From Brugia malayi (Eukaryota > Nematoda > Chromadorea > Rhabditida > Onchocercidae), in the NCBI RefSeq assembly GCF_000002995.4, contig NW_025062475.1, positions 12,308,687-12,372,686 on the forward strand: a stretch of DNA of 64,000 bases. Reading direction: 5' to 3'. The notes beneath the pieces were generated by a model that saw nothing but the letters and a program-made list of their open reading frames with translations, was not told the origin of the DNA and did no database searches. This document shows positions 1-13,430 of this stretch, in pieces (within the stretch, counting starts at the first letter, position 1; the number at the start of each line of letters is the position of its first letter). Made by a program: the position numbers and the translations under genes.

Positions 1-1279
1 TGGACTTTCTGAATTTTGAATTACTTATCCAAAAAGTTGTAAATGTATGAATCGTAATAATTTGATTATAAGTTAAATCTTTTTTCTGAGACTAAAATTG
101 GTATATGATAATTTTAAGGTAATGAAAGGATAAATCATAATTCGTTTTCCGTTGTTTCTAATTTGAAATGGGTGGGAAAAAATTCATTTTTAATTAATTA
201 ATAATTACTGAAGAAACATTACTTTTTAAAGTAGTTGAAAAAAAAAATGTTACGACATAAATTAAAAAGTGAAGTTTTAAATCTTTTGAACTTATCGGAC
301 AATCTTCCCAAAAATTGTAACTTTAAATAATCAACAAATTTCCTATTTTCATAACTTTCATATTTAGTAAATCAGCTATTCAATAATTTGTTGAAGAATT
401 ATATTCAAAAATTCTTCCTTAGATTTTACTCCTTTTCAGCCATAAATCAATTTAAATCTCCCTCAGAGACAATTTGCGCATTTATTTTCTTTTTTATCTT
501 TAAAAAAAAAAAAAAAGATTTTTTTTTATTCTGTTGAAAACAATTGCTAATGATAGTAAAACTTCGTCGCTAACTTTTCATCTCATATAATGAAATTTGT
601 TCCATCGTTAATTTCATACAATTTTATAAATTCCCAAAAATAAAAAGCTTAACATAGGTTATTACATTTTATAAAAATTGTCTCAAATTTGTTTTGAAAT
701 TCTCAAATCTTGTTCAGAGATTTGAAAAAAAAAATATACATATCAAAGAGATCAGCAAATTGCAATAAGCACACAAATTAAAATTTTAATTGTTAGTTCA
801 TCATCCTTTGCTTTTTTTTTTTTTTTTTTTAAATTTATAATATCAAATAATCAACTATCTAATTTAATTTCTTTCTTTTGAATCAAATAAAACTTTGAAA
901 GATTTTCTCAAAAGCTTTCATAATTAATCGAACTTTCTTTTTCACAATTTCCTTTTTTTTTTCTATGCTTTAAGGCTATTTTGTGTTGTAAATGCAATAA
1001 AACTGAGAGTTAAATTTAATTCTGACCAATTGCATAATTAAATTACATTTGTCAAAATTTTTTGCTAATATTATTTTGTTTTAAATTTAGTTAAAATGAA
1101 TAAAACTTTTGCAATTTTATCCAATTTTAGATTAATTTCTTTAAAATATATTCAATCATTACTTCTCAATAATTTTATTAAAACTTTTATTTGTTTATTA
1201 AGTTTTTTTTTTTTTATTTTATAAGAATAAATTTAATCGTGATTTTATCTTCATCTTAACATTATTCTTTTCATTTCAG
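1..1279. other. AT-rich sequence upstream of first visible channel exon (probable intron)
   Basis: No coding exon was recognised. The stretch is very AT-rich with many A and T runs and ends in a clear 3' splice site (TTTCAG) at 1279. It is most likely an intron of the potassium channel gene that follows, whose first exons lie outside the window. Confidence 0.6.
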
Positions 1280-4200
1280 GTAGTAAACGAACTGTACAGG
1301 TTTATCGATTCAAGTGATGTGATCGAAGAAGCGGAAGTGAAAAACAAAGCACATCAGTTGCTCAAAGTTTTTGAATTACAACTTGTTAATGCTATCAATT
1401 TTGAAGGTTACAAATTTTAAACAATTAAATTTTCTCTCAAAATAATATGAAATTTTTGAAATTAATTACTTATTGAATTATTAGCTTAATTTTAAGGTTA
1501 TGATGATAAAGATGTGATAACACCAAATTATCAATGGACATTTTCTGGTGCTTTATTATTTTCAATAACTGTTTTCACAACTATCGGTAAGTTTTTTTTT
1601 TTTTTCATTTATAATTAAATATTTTATTGTAATTTCATTTCTGTCACTACATCAATTAATCATTAAAAATTTATAAATAATAGTTGCTTGGATAAAAATA
1701 ATTACCAATTAAGGAAATAAATAAGAAATGATCAAATTAATTTTCTATCCAAACTTGATTCGTAAATATTTTTCCAATTTGATGAATAGCCGTAAGTGTA
1801 AGTTAACTGTAAAAATTTATGGAAATTTATTTGAGTTTGAAATAAAACAACTATCAAACTTTACTAGACAAAATTGACATAGGTGACATGGTGACATATT
1901 AGCATTACTTTTGTTTGGTACATTTATTTTTTCTTGAAGCTTAAAAAAAAAAAAAAGGAATTACTATTTTTGAGTTACAAATAAAGTAACAGAATGTTAG
2001 TCTTTCATTTTTTTTTTAAAAAAAAAAAAAAGTTATTTGTGAAAGAATTCAGCTTCTCTATGAAATTTAAGAGTTTTTGACTACATAAGCAACATAATAT
2101 GACATATTTGCATTTTTTTTTTTTCAAATTTTACAACTGTCCATGTTGAAATTTAAATTTGGGAGTGAAAAGAAAAAAGGGAAAAAATTTTTAGGGTATG
2201 GGCATATCTGCCCAAAAACGCCTTTGGGACGTGGTATGACAATGTTATATGCAATGATTGGTATACCTCTCATGTTGCTCTGTTTGGCAAATATTGCCGA
2301 AAGCCTTGCTCAGGTAGTAATAATTATAATTATTAAACTTTTAAAGTAACTTTTTTTGAAATTAAAATAACAATTTACAAGTGAATTTGCATAATTCCCT
2401 ATTCATTAAATTATCATAATTATCTAAAAGCAATATGAAATATTCAGTGGAATGAAAAGTTTAAAAATAATTAATTTTTCTTTTCATTTGAGAGAGATTT
2501 GGAATTTACTGACTATATGATAACAATGATTTATTCCATTTTTTTTTTCTTTTTATTAAAATAAAAGTAAAAATTTAAAAATTATATAATCTTATCAAAA
2601 ATAAATAATTTTCAAAGTTTCATTTCATTCCATTTTAACAGACACAATTTTGTCTCATACATATTTTATTTTACTCTCTTCTATGTTTATTAATAATTAT
2701 CCAAAATTAATAAGAATAGCTGTCGATGAGAATGAAAAGTTTAAATGAGATTTATTGGAAAGGAATAAGTTAACAGTCTCGAAAAGAAGTTTATTTATGC
2801 AATTTCAAATATTTATCTTAAAAAGAAAAATTAGTTCTCTTAAATAGTAGCAAAGAATTTGAAAGAAAAATATCATAGAATAAGTTATAATTACTGTAAT
2901 TGTCTAAAGTAATCACTATTTTGTACTAAGATAAAAATCACTAAAATCATTTGAAATGATTATCATTTCATCAGGTGATATATTTATTGAAATATTTATT
3001 ACAATTATCATTTGATAAAATTTATTGCAGGTGTTTACATTTGTATATTTCAAAGTGTGCTGCGCATATTGTCGCTGGCAACAAAATCGCCGTCGCATTT
3101 GTCGCTCAGCGATCAGTTTTCGCTATCATCCTAATGCGCCAATAAATGCTAGAAGAGGTTAATTTCTTTTTCTTCTATCTTATTTTTCAATTTGAATACA
3201 CTAATGTTTTTACTAAATTTACTTATTAATTTTAATTTGAAAATAAAAAAATTAATTTTATTTTTCTTTTTAACTGAAATTAGAAATTATCGATTTTATA
3301 ATGAACTAAATGAACAAATTTTATTGAACCAAAAGCTATGAATCGTTTAATTTGATAAATTTTCAAATTTCATTATTTGAAATTTATTTATATTAAATAA
3401 AATAAATTTTATTCTCGCATATAAAATCTGAACAATAGTAATATATTATAAATTTTAACCATAGTAAATAATAATAAATACTTAGTTCCACCAAATCGCT
3501 ACAATCAACGTTATCCTGGAATTCGTCGACACGGAAGTTTGACACGAATACACGGAACACGTATGAAGAGTACTTTTAGTGATTCGAAAAGTATTCGTAG
3601 CTCACGAAGCTTTAACAACAAATTTGATACAGTTTCATTACCAGGACGTCGAAATTTCGCTGCTCATAACGTTCGAACAACTTATGATATCAATCATAAG
3701 TAAATTATTTCATAAAAATTTGTCAAAAAAAAAAATAGATGACAAAATTATTACTTAAAAACATTTGAAAATTCTGCTTTTTTTTGTTTTGCAAAGGTAT
3801 AATTTTAAAAAAGTATCTAATTTTAATTTTTTTAAATTTTTTTTTTTAAATTTTATTTAAAACAAATTTGTGAATAAAAATGAAAAAATTTTTAAATGAT
3901 TGTAGAAAAGTATACAAATGATTATTTATTTCACTACTGTTTTCAGTGATTTATCATTGAATAAAATTGATGAAATAAATTTTTGACGTGAAATACGAGC
4001 ATTTCAACGTGAAATACGAGCATTTCAGACTGTCACTAAGGAAGTGCACGGGAATAGCAGCAGCAAGTCGTATCCGTTCAAATGAAATTTCATTACGTGA
4101 CTCATCACTTCATAGTATCGGTGAATCAAAGCAAAAACATGGCTTTTGTAGCTTATCACCGAGATCTGCCACTGAACGTCCATACGTTTATTCCAAAGGT

Positions 4201-7200
4201 ATAAATTCATTCATTTTTAAATTACAATTGAAATTATTAAAAATGAAATTTTCGTATATTTAAAATATGACAATTTGAATTTAGCATGCAAATGTCTGAA
4301 ATATTTCATTGACAAAATACTTTAAAATTTAGATAACGAAATATTAATCAGTGATAATTCTTAAACTAATAAATTATTTAGCTTTTATTTGTTGCATTTA
4401 CTAAATTTATGCATTTTTTAAGTTTCATTTCAATTATTTATTATATTGTTAAAATGAAAACAAACATATTATTTGGAAATATTAATTTTTTATTACCACC
4501 GTTCTTTCGTTATGAGGAAAAAAATTATTTCAAACATTTTTTAAATTTGATTGCTCAAAATTTTAAGTTTTGCAGTAAAATTTTAATTCTGTATTTATAC
4601 GCTTTTTACAAATAAGCAATAAATACAGTACCATTCTTTTGAGTAATAATTCGATTTTAAATTAATTAATTCGAAATTAATTCATCACATTAAATTTGCT
4701 TAATTCATTGCATCATTGCATTAATGAATGCTCTGATTTTATTTAAGAAAAAAAGAAAAAGAATGAAAAATTAGAATATTTTGAGGTGGTATACCAGTAC
4801 GTTATCAAAATGACGGCAAATCACGTGGTACCTTCGTTGAAATTAAAAATTACGTCCGTGGTACCACGGCTGGAACATCAAATAATTTACATTCCAATGT
4901 CACCGGTCACATTTCTGTGCCACAACTTAGGTTTATCATTCAAAATTTTTGAATTTCTAATTTACAAAAATTTTTTCTCTTTTATTTCTTTTTCTAAATT
5001 AATTGAATTACTCCCAAAATATAAACATTTGGTATTATGAAGTATTAATATAAAACGCTTACTTAAATGATAGTAGGAATTATTTAATTTCTTGTTTAAC
5101 TTTAGAAAAATATCCAAATAGCTTGACCTTTTAATTAGACAAATGATAATTAATTGATAAGAGAAATAATCATTTATCATCGGTGAACTTTGAATTATTA
5201 TTATTACTTATTATTGTTAGAGCTAAAGCTCGATTAAAAGAAGAAAAGGAAAAGGATACGTCAACAGTTACGCAATCACGGATTATCTCTAAGTAAACTT
5301 TTATTTCAATTTTTTTTTTTTTTTAAAAACACTGCTTGGTATCACTTTAATTCTAAAATTATTAATGTTGCAAGTGCAGAAAGATTGATAATATCAATAA
5401 TTTTTACTGTTCTGAGATAACTTATTGAATTATAACTTTGAAAATTAGTTTGTCTTGAATAACTGAAAATCTTGAAAGTTATAATAAAATTTACTAATAT
5501 TTGAGTATTAAAATACCTAACGAATGTGAAATTTGTTACCAATCATCAAATGCATTAACAGAAATCGTTGAATTTTGTTATCAAAATATATTATCATTAA
5601 TTGATCTTTCTGGAAGTTGAAAAAAAAAAAAAATAAAAATTAAATTTTCTATTTTCAGTCAACGTTCAAGTAATTCAAATAGTAAAGAAAGTGATTCTAT
5701 AATTCTACCACAGATTACACTCAATGATAATGAAACTAATCATCAGGTCACCTTTTCTCATTTAAATAAATAAAACATATATGTCATCAAAATGCTATGT
5801 GACATTTTGCTATGACAATTGAATGCATTTTAGAATAAACAAAATTGAATAGATTTTTATTTTTAAATTCAATCATATTTATTTACTTATCTAAATTAAA
5901 TATTATATGATATATGCAATAGTTTACACATTTGTTTTCGCTAAAATTTGATTCAAATAAATTTTGACATTTTTTTTTTCTTTTTAATTACTCCTTAATC
6001 GATTTCTTTATCAATAAAATTTATTATAAACAAATGTGAGTTTTAATGGCTGAATAAATTTTAATATTTTTTACAAAATTATCATAAAAAAAAAAAAAAA
6101 AATTGTTAATTGTAGAGACGAAGTTCAAATAGTACTGAACAAACAAGTGCTACAGCAACAATTAAGGAACAAGAACAAGCAGAAGGTATTCTTTTTTTTT
6201 TTTTTTGCTTTTGCTTTTGCTTTTGCTTTTTCATTTTAATCTTATCTTTATGACAGTTTAATGCTAATTTTTTTGATGATTATTTTGCAAAAAATTGACA
6301 CTGTTGACAATGTGACATAAATGAATTGTTTTAAATTGAAATATTAAACTTAATTTTATGATAATTTTAATAGATAATAAATTAATTATTGATGTGATTT
6401 GTATTTTAGCGGCTGAGAAATTAAATTCAGTAGCGTCATCTTCACAAGAATTAACCCAACAACGATCATCAACAGGTGTTATTATTGAACGTTTAGTAAG
6501 GAGAAATAAGACTTCATCAGTGGACAGTTCTCTTTTAAAAAGGTAATTTTAAATGATTGTTTCAAGCAAAAATAGTAGTTGCAATGTGTATTGACAAATT
6601 ATACCTCTTAAAATATAATTTAACCAATACTTTTGCATATTTTCTTTGTAATTTTTGTGAAAATTTGCAAATGAAATTAGAAAAGTTCAATGAGAGATAA
6701 ATGTTTTACTTTTCAATAGATCTATTGCTAATAATAATGAAATTAAAAAATAAAACTCTCAAAAATGAGTTCATTTTTCTTCTTCTTTCTTTTTTTGCTT
6801 TTTTTTTTTTGGAATTCGCCAAGAAATGTTGGATAGTCGATCGTTCCGTAGTGCGGGAAGTGAACGATCCGATGAAATGTCACTACGATCAATTAGACGT
6901 GCAGGTATGCCGTACAGACGTGAAAAAATGCCCGTTTCGGTTGGAATAATCACGGTGATTTTATTTATTGCTGGTGGCGCTATTTTATTTGCTATTTGGG
7001 AAGATTGGAATCTTTTTGATGGCGCATACTACTCATTTATTACTTTAAGGTAAAGTTAATAGTAAAGTGATAGATGATAATATCGATTTATCATTTATCA
7101 TTATTTGATTTCATTCAAATAAATAATTTTGTGATAAATGACTATAAAATTAAAATCATTCTATAGATATTATAACGTAACATTATGATTTTTTGTTTCT

Positions 7201-9323
7201 GAATAGAAAAACAAATTATTCTATTTGAATATTATCACTTTTGTTTTGTTTATCATTTAACGGATAATAGTAATTTCCGGATTATAATATATCAGATTAC
7301 TGATTGTTCTTTTATATAGGCAATATTTATATATTGCAGTGAAATTAAATAATCTAACAAAATTTGTTACTAAATATTTTTAATAAAAATGTAATGCATA
7401 TTTATAAATTTTCAAAAAAAAAAAAATATATGAATTCAAAATTTTGTATATTTCTCACACAAATTGGATCATTTTTAATTTGTAGTACAATTGGTTTTGG
7501 TGATATAGTACCTGGACAAAGTCTCGGTGAAGGATCACAAGAAAAGCTAATTGTTTGCGCATTATATTTGTTATTTGGTATGGCGCTAATTGCAATGTGT
7601 TTCAAATTGATGCAAGATGATGTCGTTCAGAAAGCACGTTGGTTGGGACATAAAATTGGAATTCTTGGTATGGTATTTTAGCTGTAAATTTTAAATAATT
7701 TCATTCTGAGAGAATTTAAGTGGTAAACAAAAAAAAAAAAAAAATGAATGAAAATGAACAGTAGTAGTAGTCGCAGTAGTAGTTGGTGTGATTTTGTTTT
7801 TTTGTTTTTTTTTTTTCGTTTTTGTTTGTGACAGGTAAATTTCTTTGTCACGTACGTAGTTTGTCACGTAGTTCGTTCTTCACCAAAAGATGCACTTATT
7901 ATAGCAGCTTTACTATGCTTCTTATCACGTCTCCAGGAAAACAAAATGAAACGTCGCGGTTGGGTGACATCTTAACATCACCTATACTGCGCATTCTCGA
8001 ATTGCAATCCAATATTGCACAGCCACGAGTTCAAGCAAGTCTGCTTTTTTTATTCATTTTCATTTTGCATTTCTTTTTTTTTTTTCATTTTTGCATAGCT
8101 TTTTTTTTTTTTAGCTTACGCACGCCATTTTCATTTCAATGAATTTTATTGAAATGAAAAAAAAAAAAAAAGTTTGCAAATTTTTGTTAATTCATTTATG
8201 CTACAGAAAGAAATTATGGAATAATAATTTAAATTTAATTTCAAATGTTGCCAATTTACTATAATATTTATTTGATAGGCAAAAATTTGCAAAATATTAT
8301 TTAAAATGCTTGCTTTCAACTGTGTTCAAAAAAGTGATAACATATTTAGTTATCATTAGGTTGAATTAATTTTAAATCGATCAATCAATTAAAGTATATC
8401 TCCGAGCATTTAAAATGTATCTTCAGATTCAGTTCGATTGATTAAAATATGCTTTTTGAATTTCTTGCTAAGACAATTTTCAAGCACTTAAAAAAAAACT
8501 TTGTTGAATTCGCTCTATTTGACAAATTTGAATTTCTGTTTATTGAACTCTCAGTTTTTTGCTGAGTAAAAACAAAAACATTTTTTTCATTTCTTATTTT
8601 AAAAAAAAGTTTTTTTTTTCTTTTTCATTGCAATTTGCATCAAACTATTTTTGCAACATTTATTTAACTTTTTTATCATTACACTTGCAGAAATAGAAAT
8701 AAACTTTGGAACGATTATGTGTTACTGTCATCGTTGTCACAAAATGAACTTTGATGATTTCAGTGAGAGAAAATATGTCAGAATCAGAATCTGAAATGGA
8801 TGATGACAATTTGGTAGAAGAAGATGATGAAGATGATGATATGATATCTGAAGAGAAAATGGATCAAGTTTAATTTAAATTTTTTATTTCAGTTTTTTTT
8901 TTTTTTTTGTTTAAGTTTGGTTAGTGTTATGATAAGATGAATTTGTGCCAAATAATTTTTCTTTTTTGTAAAATCAAAATAAGCAAACAAAAAGAAGTTT
9001 TAAATGTAAGCTTATTTTTTATCGAAATCTCTATATATCATTAGAAATGGTTGAGTTTATGAAAAATAATTTTGTCAAAGTAACTTATACATAAAATCAA
9101 TAAGTAATAATTAATTAAAATGAAATACTGCTAATTTTAGGAATATCTTTAAGAAAAAAAAAAAAGGTGACAGTTATGATATCATTTTGATTTTTAGGAT
9201 AAGCCTACTTTGTCGAGCAGTTCGTCAAAACGTGATGACGATGAGTCACACTACTTGACTATACGTGATGAGAAGAAATATCAAAGTTGTCAGAAAAGTT
9301 CACAAATCGATCGTATAAGTTAG
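1280..9323 (+). CDS. Two-pore-domain potassium channel (TWK/K2P family), 5' partial
   Basis: A plasma-membrane background K+ channel; K2P subunits pair to make one pore. Sixteen exons join in frame: 1280-1406, 1497-1586, 2195-2313, 3031-3157, 3486-3699, 4029-4198, 4786-4930, 5221-5292, 5659-5746, 6116-6185, 6410-6542, 6837-7049, 7486-7667, 7835-8038, 8764-8867, 9198-9323 (727 residues seen). The first two carry the extracellular cap region and pore 1. Its filter T-I-G-Y-G spans the 1586/2195 junction and is followed by M2. M3 ([13 protein letters not shown]) and pore 2 (filter T-I-G-F-G) lie in the 6837 and 7486 exons, followed by M4. M1 and the start are upstream of the window. The M2-M3 loop, about 360 residues rich in Ser, Arg, Asn and Gln, is far longer than usual for K2Ps. 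The tail is acidic. The reading frame of exon 7835-8038 and the weak donor at 8867 (GTTTAA) are the least certain; reading through that donor stops at 8871-8873. Confidence 0.88.
3986..4027 (+). repeat. Perfect 21-bp tandem duplication at an exon's 3' splice site
   Basis: Positions 3986-4006 and 4007-4027 are identical 21-bp copies. Each ends in CATTTCA. In the second copy the next base is G, giving the CATTTCAG acceptor of the exon at 4029. In the first copy the next base is A, so there is no acceptor. Confidence 0.9.
6202..6231. repeat. TTTTGC hexanucleotide microsatellite
   Basis: About four copies of TTTTGC follow a T run, inside the channel intron between exons 6116-6185 and 6410-6542. 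Confidence 0.8.
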
Positions 9324-9479
9324 TAAGAGTGTTCCGATTGTCCAAGACGATTTCAACGTTTTCCGCTGAAATAATTACTAATTATCTGACTGAACTGTTC
9401 GATATTGATGTCACTGATAAACGATGAAATGTTAGGGAGAAAGAATTAACAGAATAAATGAATGAATGAATGAAACAAA

Positions 9480-10110
9480 AAGAAAGAAATTTGTTGCAAA
9501 GTAATGTCAACATATTAGGTCACGTTATATAACGTAAAAGAAATTTGTTATAGCGTAATATTAAATATGAAAACACGCTATATAATGTAAAAGAAATCTA
9601 TTACATCGTAATGCCAAATATGAGGGTCACATTCTATAACGTAAAAAAAATTTGTTAGCTTAATATTAGATATGAAATCACGCTCATGACGTAAAAAAAA
9701 AATTGTGATAGCGTAATATTAAATATGAGATCACGCTCATGACGTAAAAAAAAATTGTGATAGCGTAATATTAAATATGAGATCACGCTCATGACGTAAA
9801 AAAAAATTGTGATAGCGTAATATTAAATATGAGATCACGCTCATGACGTAAAAAAAATTGTGATAGCGTAATATTAAATATGAGATCACGCTCATGACGT
9901 AAAAAAAAATTGTGATAGCGTAATATTAAATATGAGATCACGCTCATGACGTAAAAAAAAATTGTGATAGCGTAATATTAAATATGAGATCACGCTCATG
10001 ACGTAAAAAAAAATTGTGATAGCGTAATATTAAATATGAGATCACGCTACATAACTCAAAAGAAATTTGTTACAGCGCAATGTTAAGCATAACTTCACGC
10101 TGTATGACGT
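9480..10110. repeat. 52-bp tandem repeat array (minisatellite)
   Basis: The unit repeats with an exact 52-bp period; equivalent positions fall at 9721 and 9773, for example. About twelve copies are present. The seven central copies (about 9680-10035) are almost identical and share CGCTCATGACGTAA followed by an A run and a TGTGATAGCG segment. The A run varies slightly in length. Copies at both edges are more diverged, the pattern expected when an array is homogenised from its centre. The array starts about 160 bp beyond the channel stop codon, so it may lie in or just past the 3' UTR. Confidence 0.95.
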
Positions 10111-10379
10111 AATTTCACATAATGAGTTATAAAAAGAACAATTACTTATATTAGACGTCTAAAAAAAAAAGTCACGTAAAAAATGATGAATCCATAATTC
10201 ATTATTTTATGATACAATCTTCAATTCATTTCCAGTTAATATGAAATATCAAAATAATTAGTTTAATACTGAAATTACAGAATTGCAAGTTGTAAATTTC
10301 TGCACCAAAAAATTATAAAGTAAAAGGATTTTGACTGATTTCTTTATCAATAATTATACTAAAATTGAATATTTAATTT

Positions 10380-10660
10380 TTACTAAGAGTGATAATTGTA
10401 TTATTAAAGTAAAACCTAAGTGATAATTTTATCATTAAAGTAAAAGACAAAGTGATAATTTTATCATTTAAGTAAAAGCCCAAGTGATAATTTTATCATT
10501 AAGGTAAAAACTAAGTGATAATTTTATCATTAAGGTAAAAACTAAGTGATAATTTTATCATTAAAGTAAAAACCTAAGTGATAATTTTATCATTAGGGTA
10601 AAAATCTAAGTGATAATTTTATCATTTAAGTAAAAGCCTATGTGTGATATTATCATAAGA
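10380..10660. repeat. ~32-bp tandem repeat with a palindromic core
   Basis: About nine copies of a 31-33 bp unit. Each carries TGATAATTTTATCA, an inverted repeat (TGATAA / TTATCA) with a 2-bp centre, followed by a TAAAGTAAAA-like linker that varies between copies. The first and last copies are degenerate. Confidence 0.92.
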
Positions 10661-13430
10661 GAAATGAAAAAGAAATTATTATCATTCAAAATGAAAATTT
10701 TTTCTTCTTAGTTTATTTTTAGTAGCCTTTTTAAAAATTAAATTCAACATTTCTTCATTCATCACTAGTATTTTAGTGAAAAGTAATAAAACATTTACAC
10801 GAACTAAGCTACTTTTGCATTGTTGGAAGGAATTTCTTATCCTTTACATTCTTTTAATTATTTATTTCAAATTCAATTGCTTCAATCTTTTGAACAGAAA
10901 ATTTCATCGATTACATACATCAAAAGATTAATTCTGATTATTTTCTTGTTTATAACAAATTTAACTTATTTAATTTCAATTTAAAATTATTATAACAATG
11001 ATAAAGGACAATTGGCTGTTGAAAGATTAAAAATTATTTGATTTTTAATTTGCATAAATATCATTCACCAATCAACAAATGTATTATCATTTTCTCATCT
11101 TTGCTTGTAAAATCCATCTTTCATTTTAATTAAACACCTGGAAACACCTGTACAATTTGTCGTTTTCAACTGTAAAAGATTTCATATGAAGTTGAAATTC
11201 AATTTTTGAACATCTGAAAAGTTTTTTTGTTGACAATATTTAAAATATAATTTCATTTTATCTATTAGATGAAATAAATATCTATCAAATAGCGTTTATG
11301 TTGTAAAAAGTGAATAAGCTATTAATTAAGATTATTGAATTTGAAAATATAAAAATGACGCATGCATTTTAGTGAATGGCAATGAATAATTGCGTTCTTT
11401 TGTTTGATTATAAAAAAAAATTTTTTTTTGTTGTTGTTATTGTTATTGTTGTTTGTTTGTTTGTTTGTTTGTTTAACTTTTTAATAAATAAGCTTTTGAG
11501 AATTTTTCAAGAATTTTCATTTTCAGAAGGCAAATTGCACTGGTCATTTCAATAAAACAGCCAACAGCCAATAGGAAAAGTTTGTAATATAATAATTTAA
11601 TCAAAATTTATTACCTTTAATATATTTATTCATTTTCACATTTTACTATGAATAAAAGAAAAAATGAAATAAATAAATAAATAAATAAAAATGCAATCAT
11701 TGAGATAATTTGACAGATACTATAAATTATTAAAAAAAAAAAAAAACAAACAAAAAAAAAATGATAAAAGAAGAAGTGAAAACATTTTATTTTTAATTTT
11801 AATTTGATCTAAATTTACACTGAAAAAGAAAAATCGCATTTATACTTTTTTTTTTTTTTTCTATTATTTCAATTATTCAAATTTTATTTGAACATATCAT
11901 TTTATCTTCTTTCTTCTAAATTTCTTATTGAGCGCTATGATTTACCTAATATTTTAAATGTTTTAACCATCACTTCATTTCTACCTTTTATATTTAAATG
12001 TTATCTTATTTTTATCTTTTCTGTTTAATGTTATTTCATTTTTTTATTTGTTATATTTAAATATCATTTCATTTTTACTCATCATGCTTAAAAATTATTC
12101 CATTTTTTTTTTAATTTGTTAACGTCATTTATATTCTAAATTATTCTCATTAAATTTTTTTCTTTTCCAAATATAAGTGATGGTTTAAATTTCTAACTAA
12201 TCTTTAAACTTGATTATAATTATTTAATTTTTAGTTAATTTTGAATTGAATTGAAGTGAAAGCAAAATTTTATCAGTAATAGTTAAAATTTTTGCTCTGA
12301 AAATTACCTGTTACATTAAATGTGTAATTGAATGACAACAGATAATTATAATCATTGCTAACAGCAACACTTATTTATTTATCGCGTCATGAGTTTAAAT
12401 TTCAATCTAATCTTTAAACTTGTAAATTTCATCGGTCATTATGGAACTAAACTTTGTGCATAATTCTGTGGTCATCATATATAGATATTTTTATTCTTAA
12501 ACCATAAATATTTATAAAAAATTAGCCAAATATAAAAGAAAAAAAATAATCAAAATTTTGCATATTTAATTATTTCATAAAAAAAATTATGCCTAATATT
12601 GCTAATTAAATAATATTATAAAATTATATGTTTTTTAAACATTTGATCTTAACTATTTTTTCAAATGAGAAATTCAAATCCTACTTATAAAAATTGCAGT
12701 TTGATTTTATAAAAGTAGATTTTTTGTGAAATGCTAAATCAATTGTTAATTTAATTTCTGAATTAAAAAATTAAAATAAAGTTATTTAGCTTACCATTTT
12801 TTAATTTTCATATTGTTTTTGTGCTAAATTTGGTTTTATTGCAAAAAAGAAAATTTTGTAAAATTTTATTTGTAAAATTTATTTCTATGCTAAGAAGCAG
12901 AAAAAAAGGAAATTATATTTATTTATGAAATGCAAGGAAAGCAAAAAGTATTGCTATTCGGTTTTCCGATTACTATGAATTGAAAAAGCAGTAAATTAGA
13001 TTTTCTACGACTTAATGCTTACTTATAATTAGTTTTTTTTTTTTTTTTTTTTTTTTACTTTCTTTTTTTTCCTTTATAATTTATTTTTTTTTTTTGTATA
13101 TTATCCATGCTGTTTATATATTATAATATTGATATTTAACTTTTATTTAAAAAAAAAAAAAAGATAAATTTTTCCAATTTATTTGTTTGTTTGTTTGTTT
13201 TTGACATTCTATTCAAAAACAATCATATTGTCAAATTAATTTAAAGTCTTAACAACAATTATATCATAGAATTTTCATTATTTTCATATTTTTAATCACT
13301 TATAGTATTGTTATTCCTTTTTTGTTTATTTATTACAAAAATTGAATTAAATATGAAAATTTTTTATTGTAAAATAAACAAAACATAAATTTATGTGATA
13401 ACATTAATAAATTACCTATTTACAGGTAAA

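Larger units (their letters stand above)
9324..13430. other. Gene-poor, repeat-bearing spacer
   Basis: This lies between the channel stop codon and the small secreted protein gene. Two tandem arrays (described separately) fill about 9480-10110 and 10380-10660. A TTG/TTTG microsatellite sits near 11421-11476. The rest is AT-rich with poly-A/T runs. No exon or RNA gene was recognised on either strand. Confidence 0.6.

Noticed and set aside
9480..10660. CRISPR-like array
   Set aside because: The units are contiguous with no unique spacers, and the context is a eukaryotic genome.
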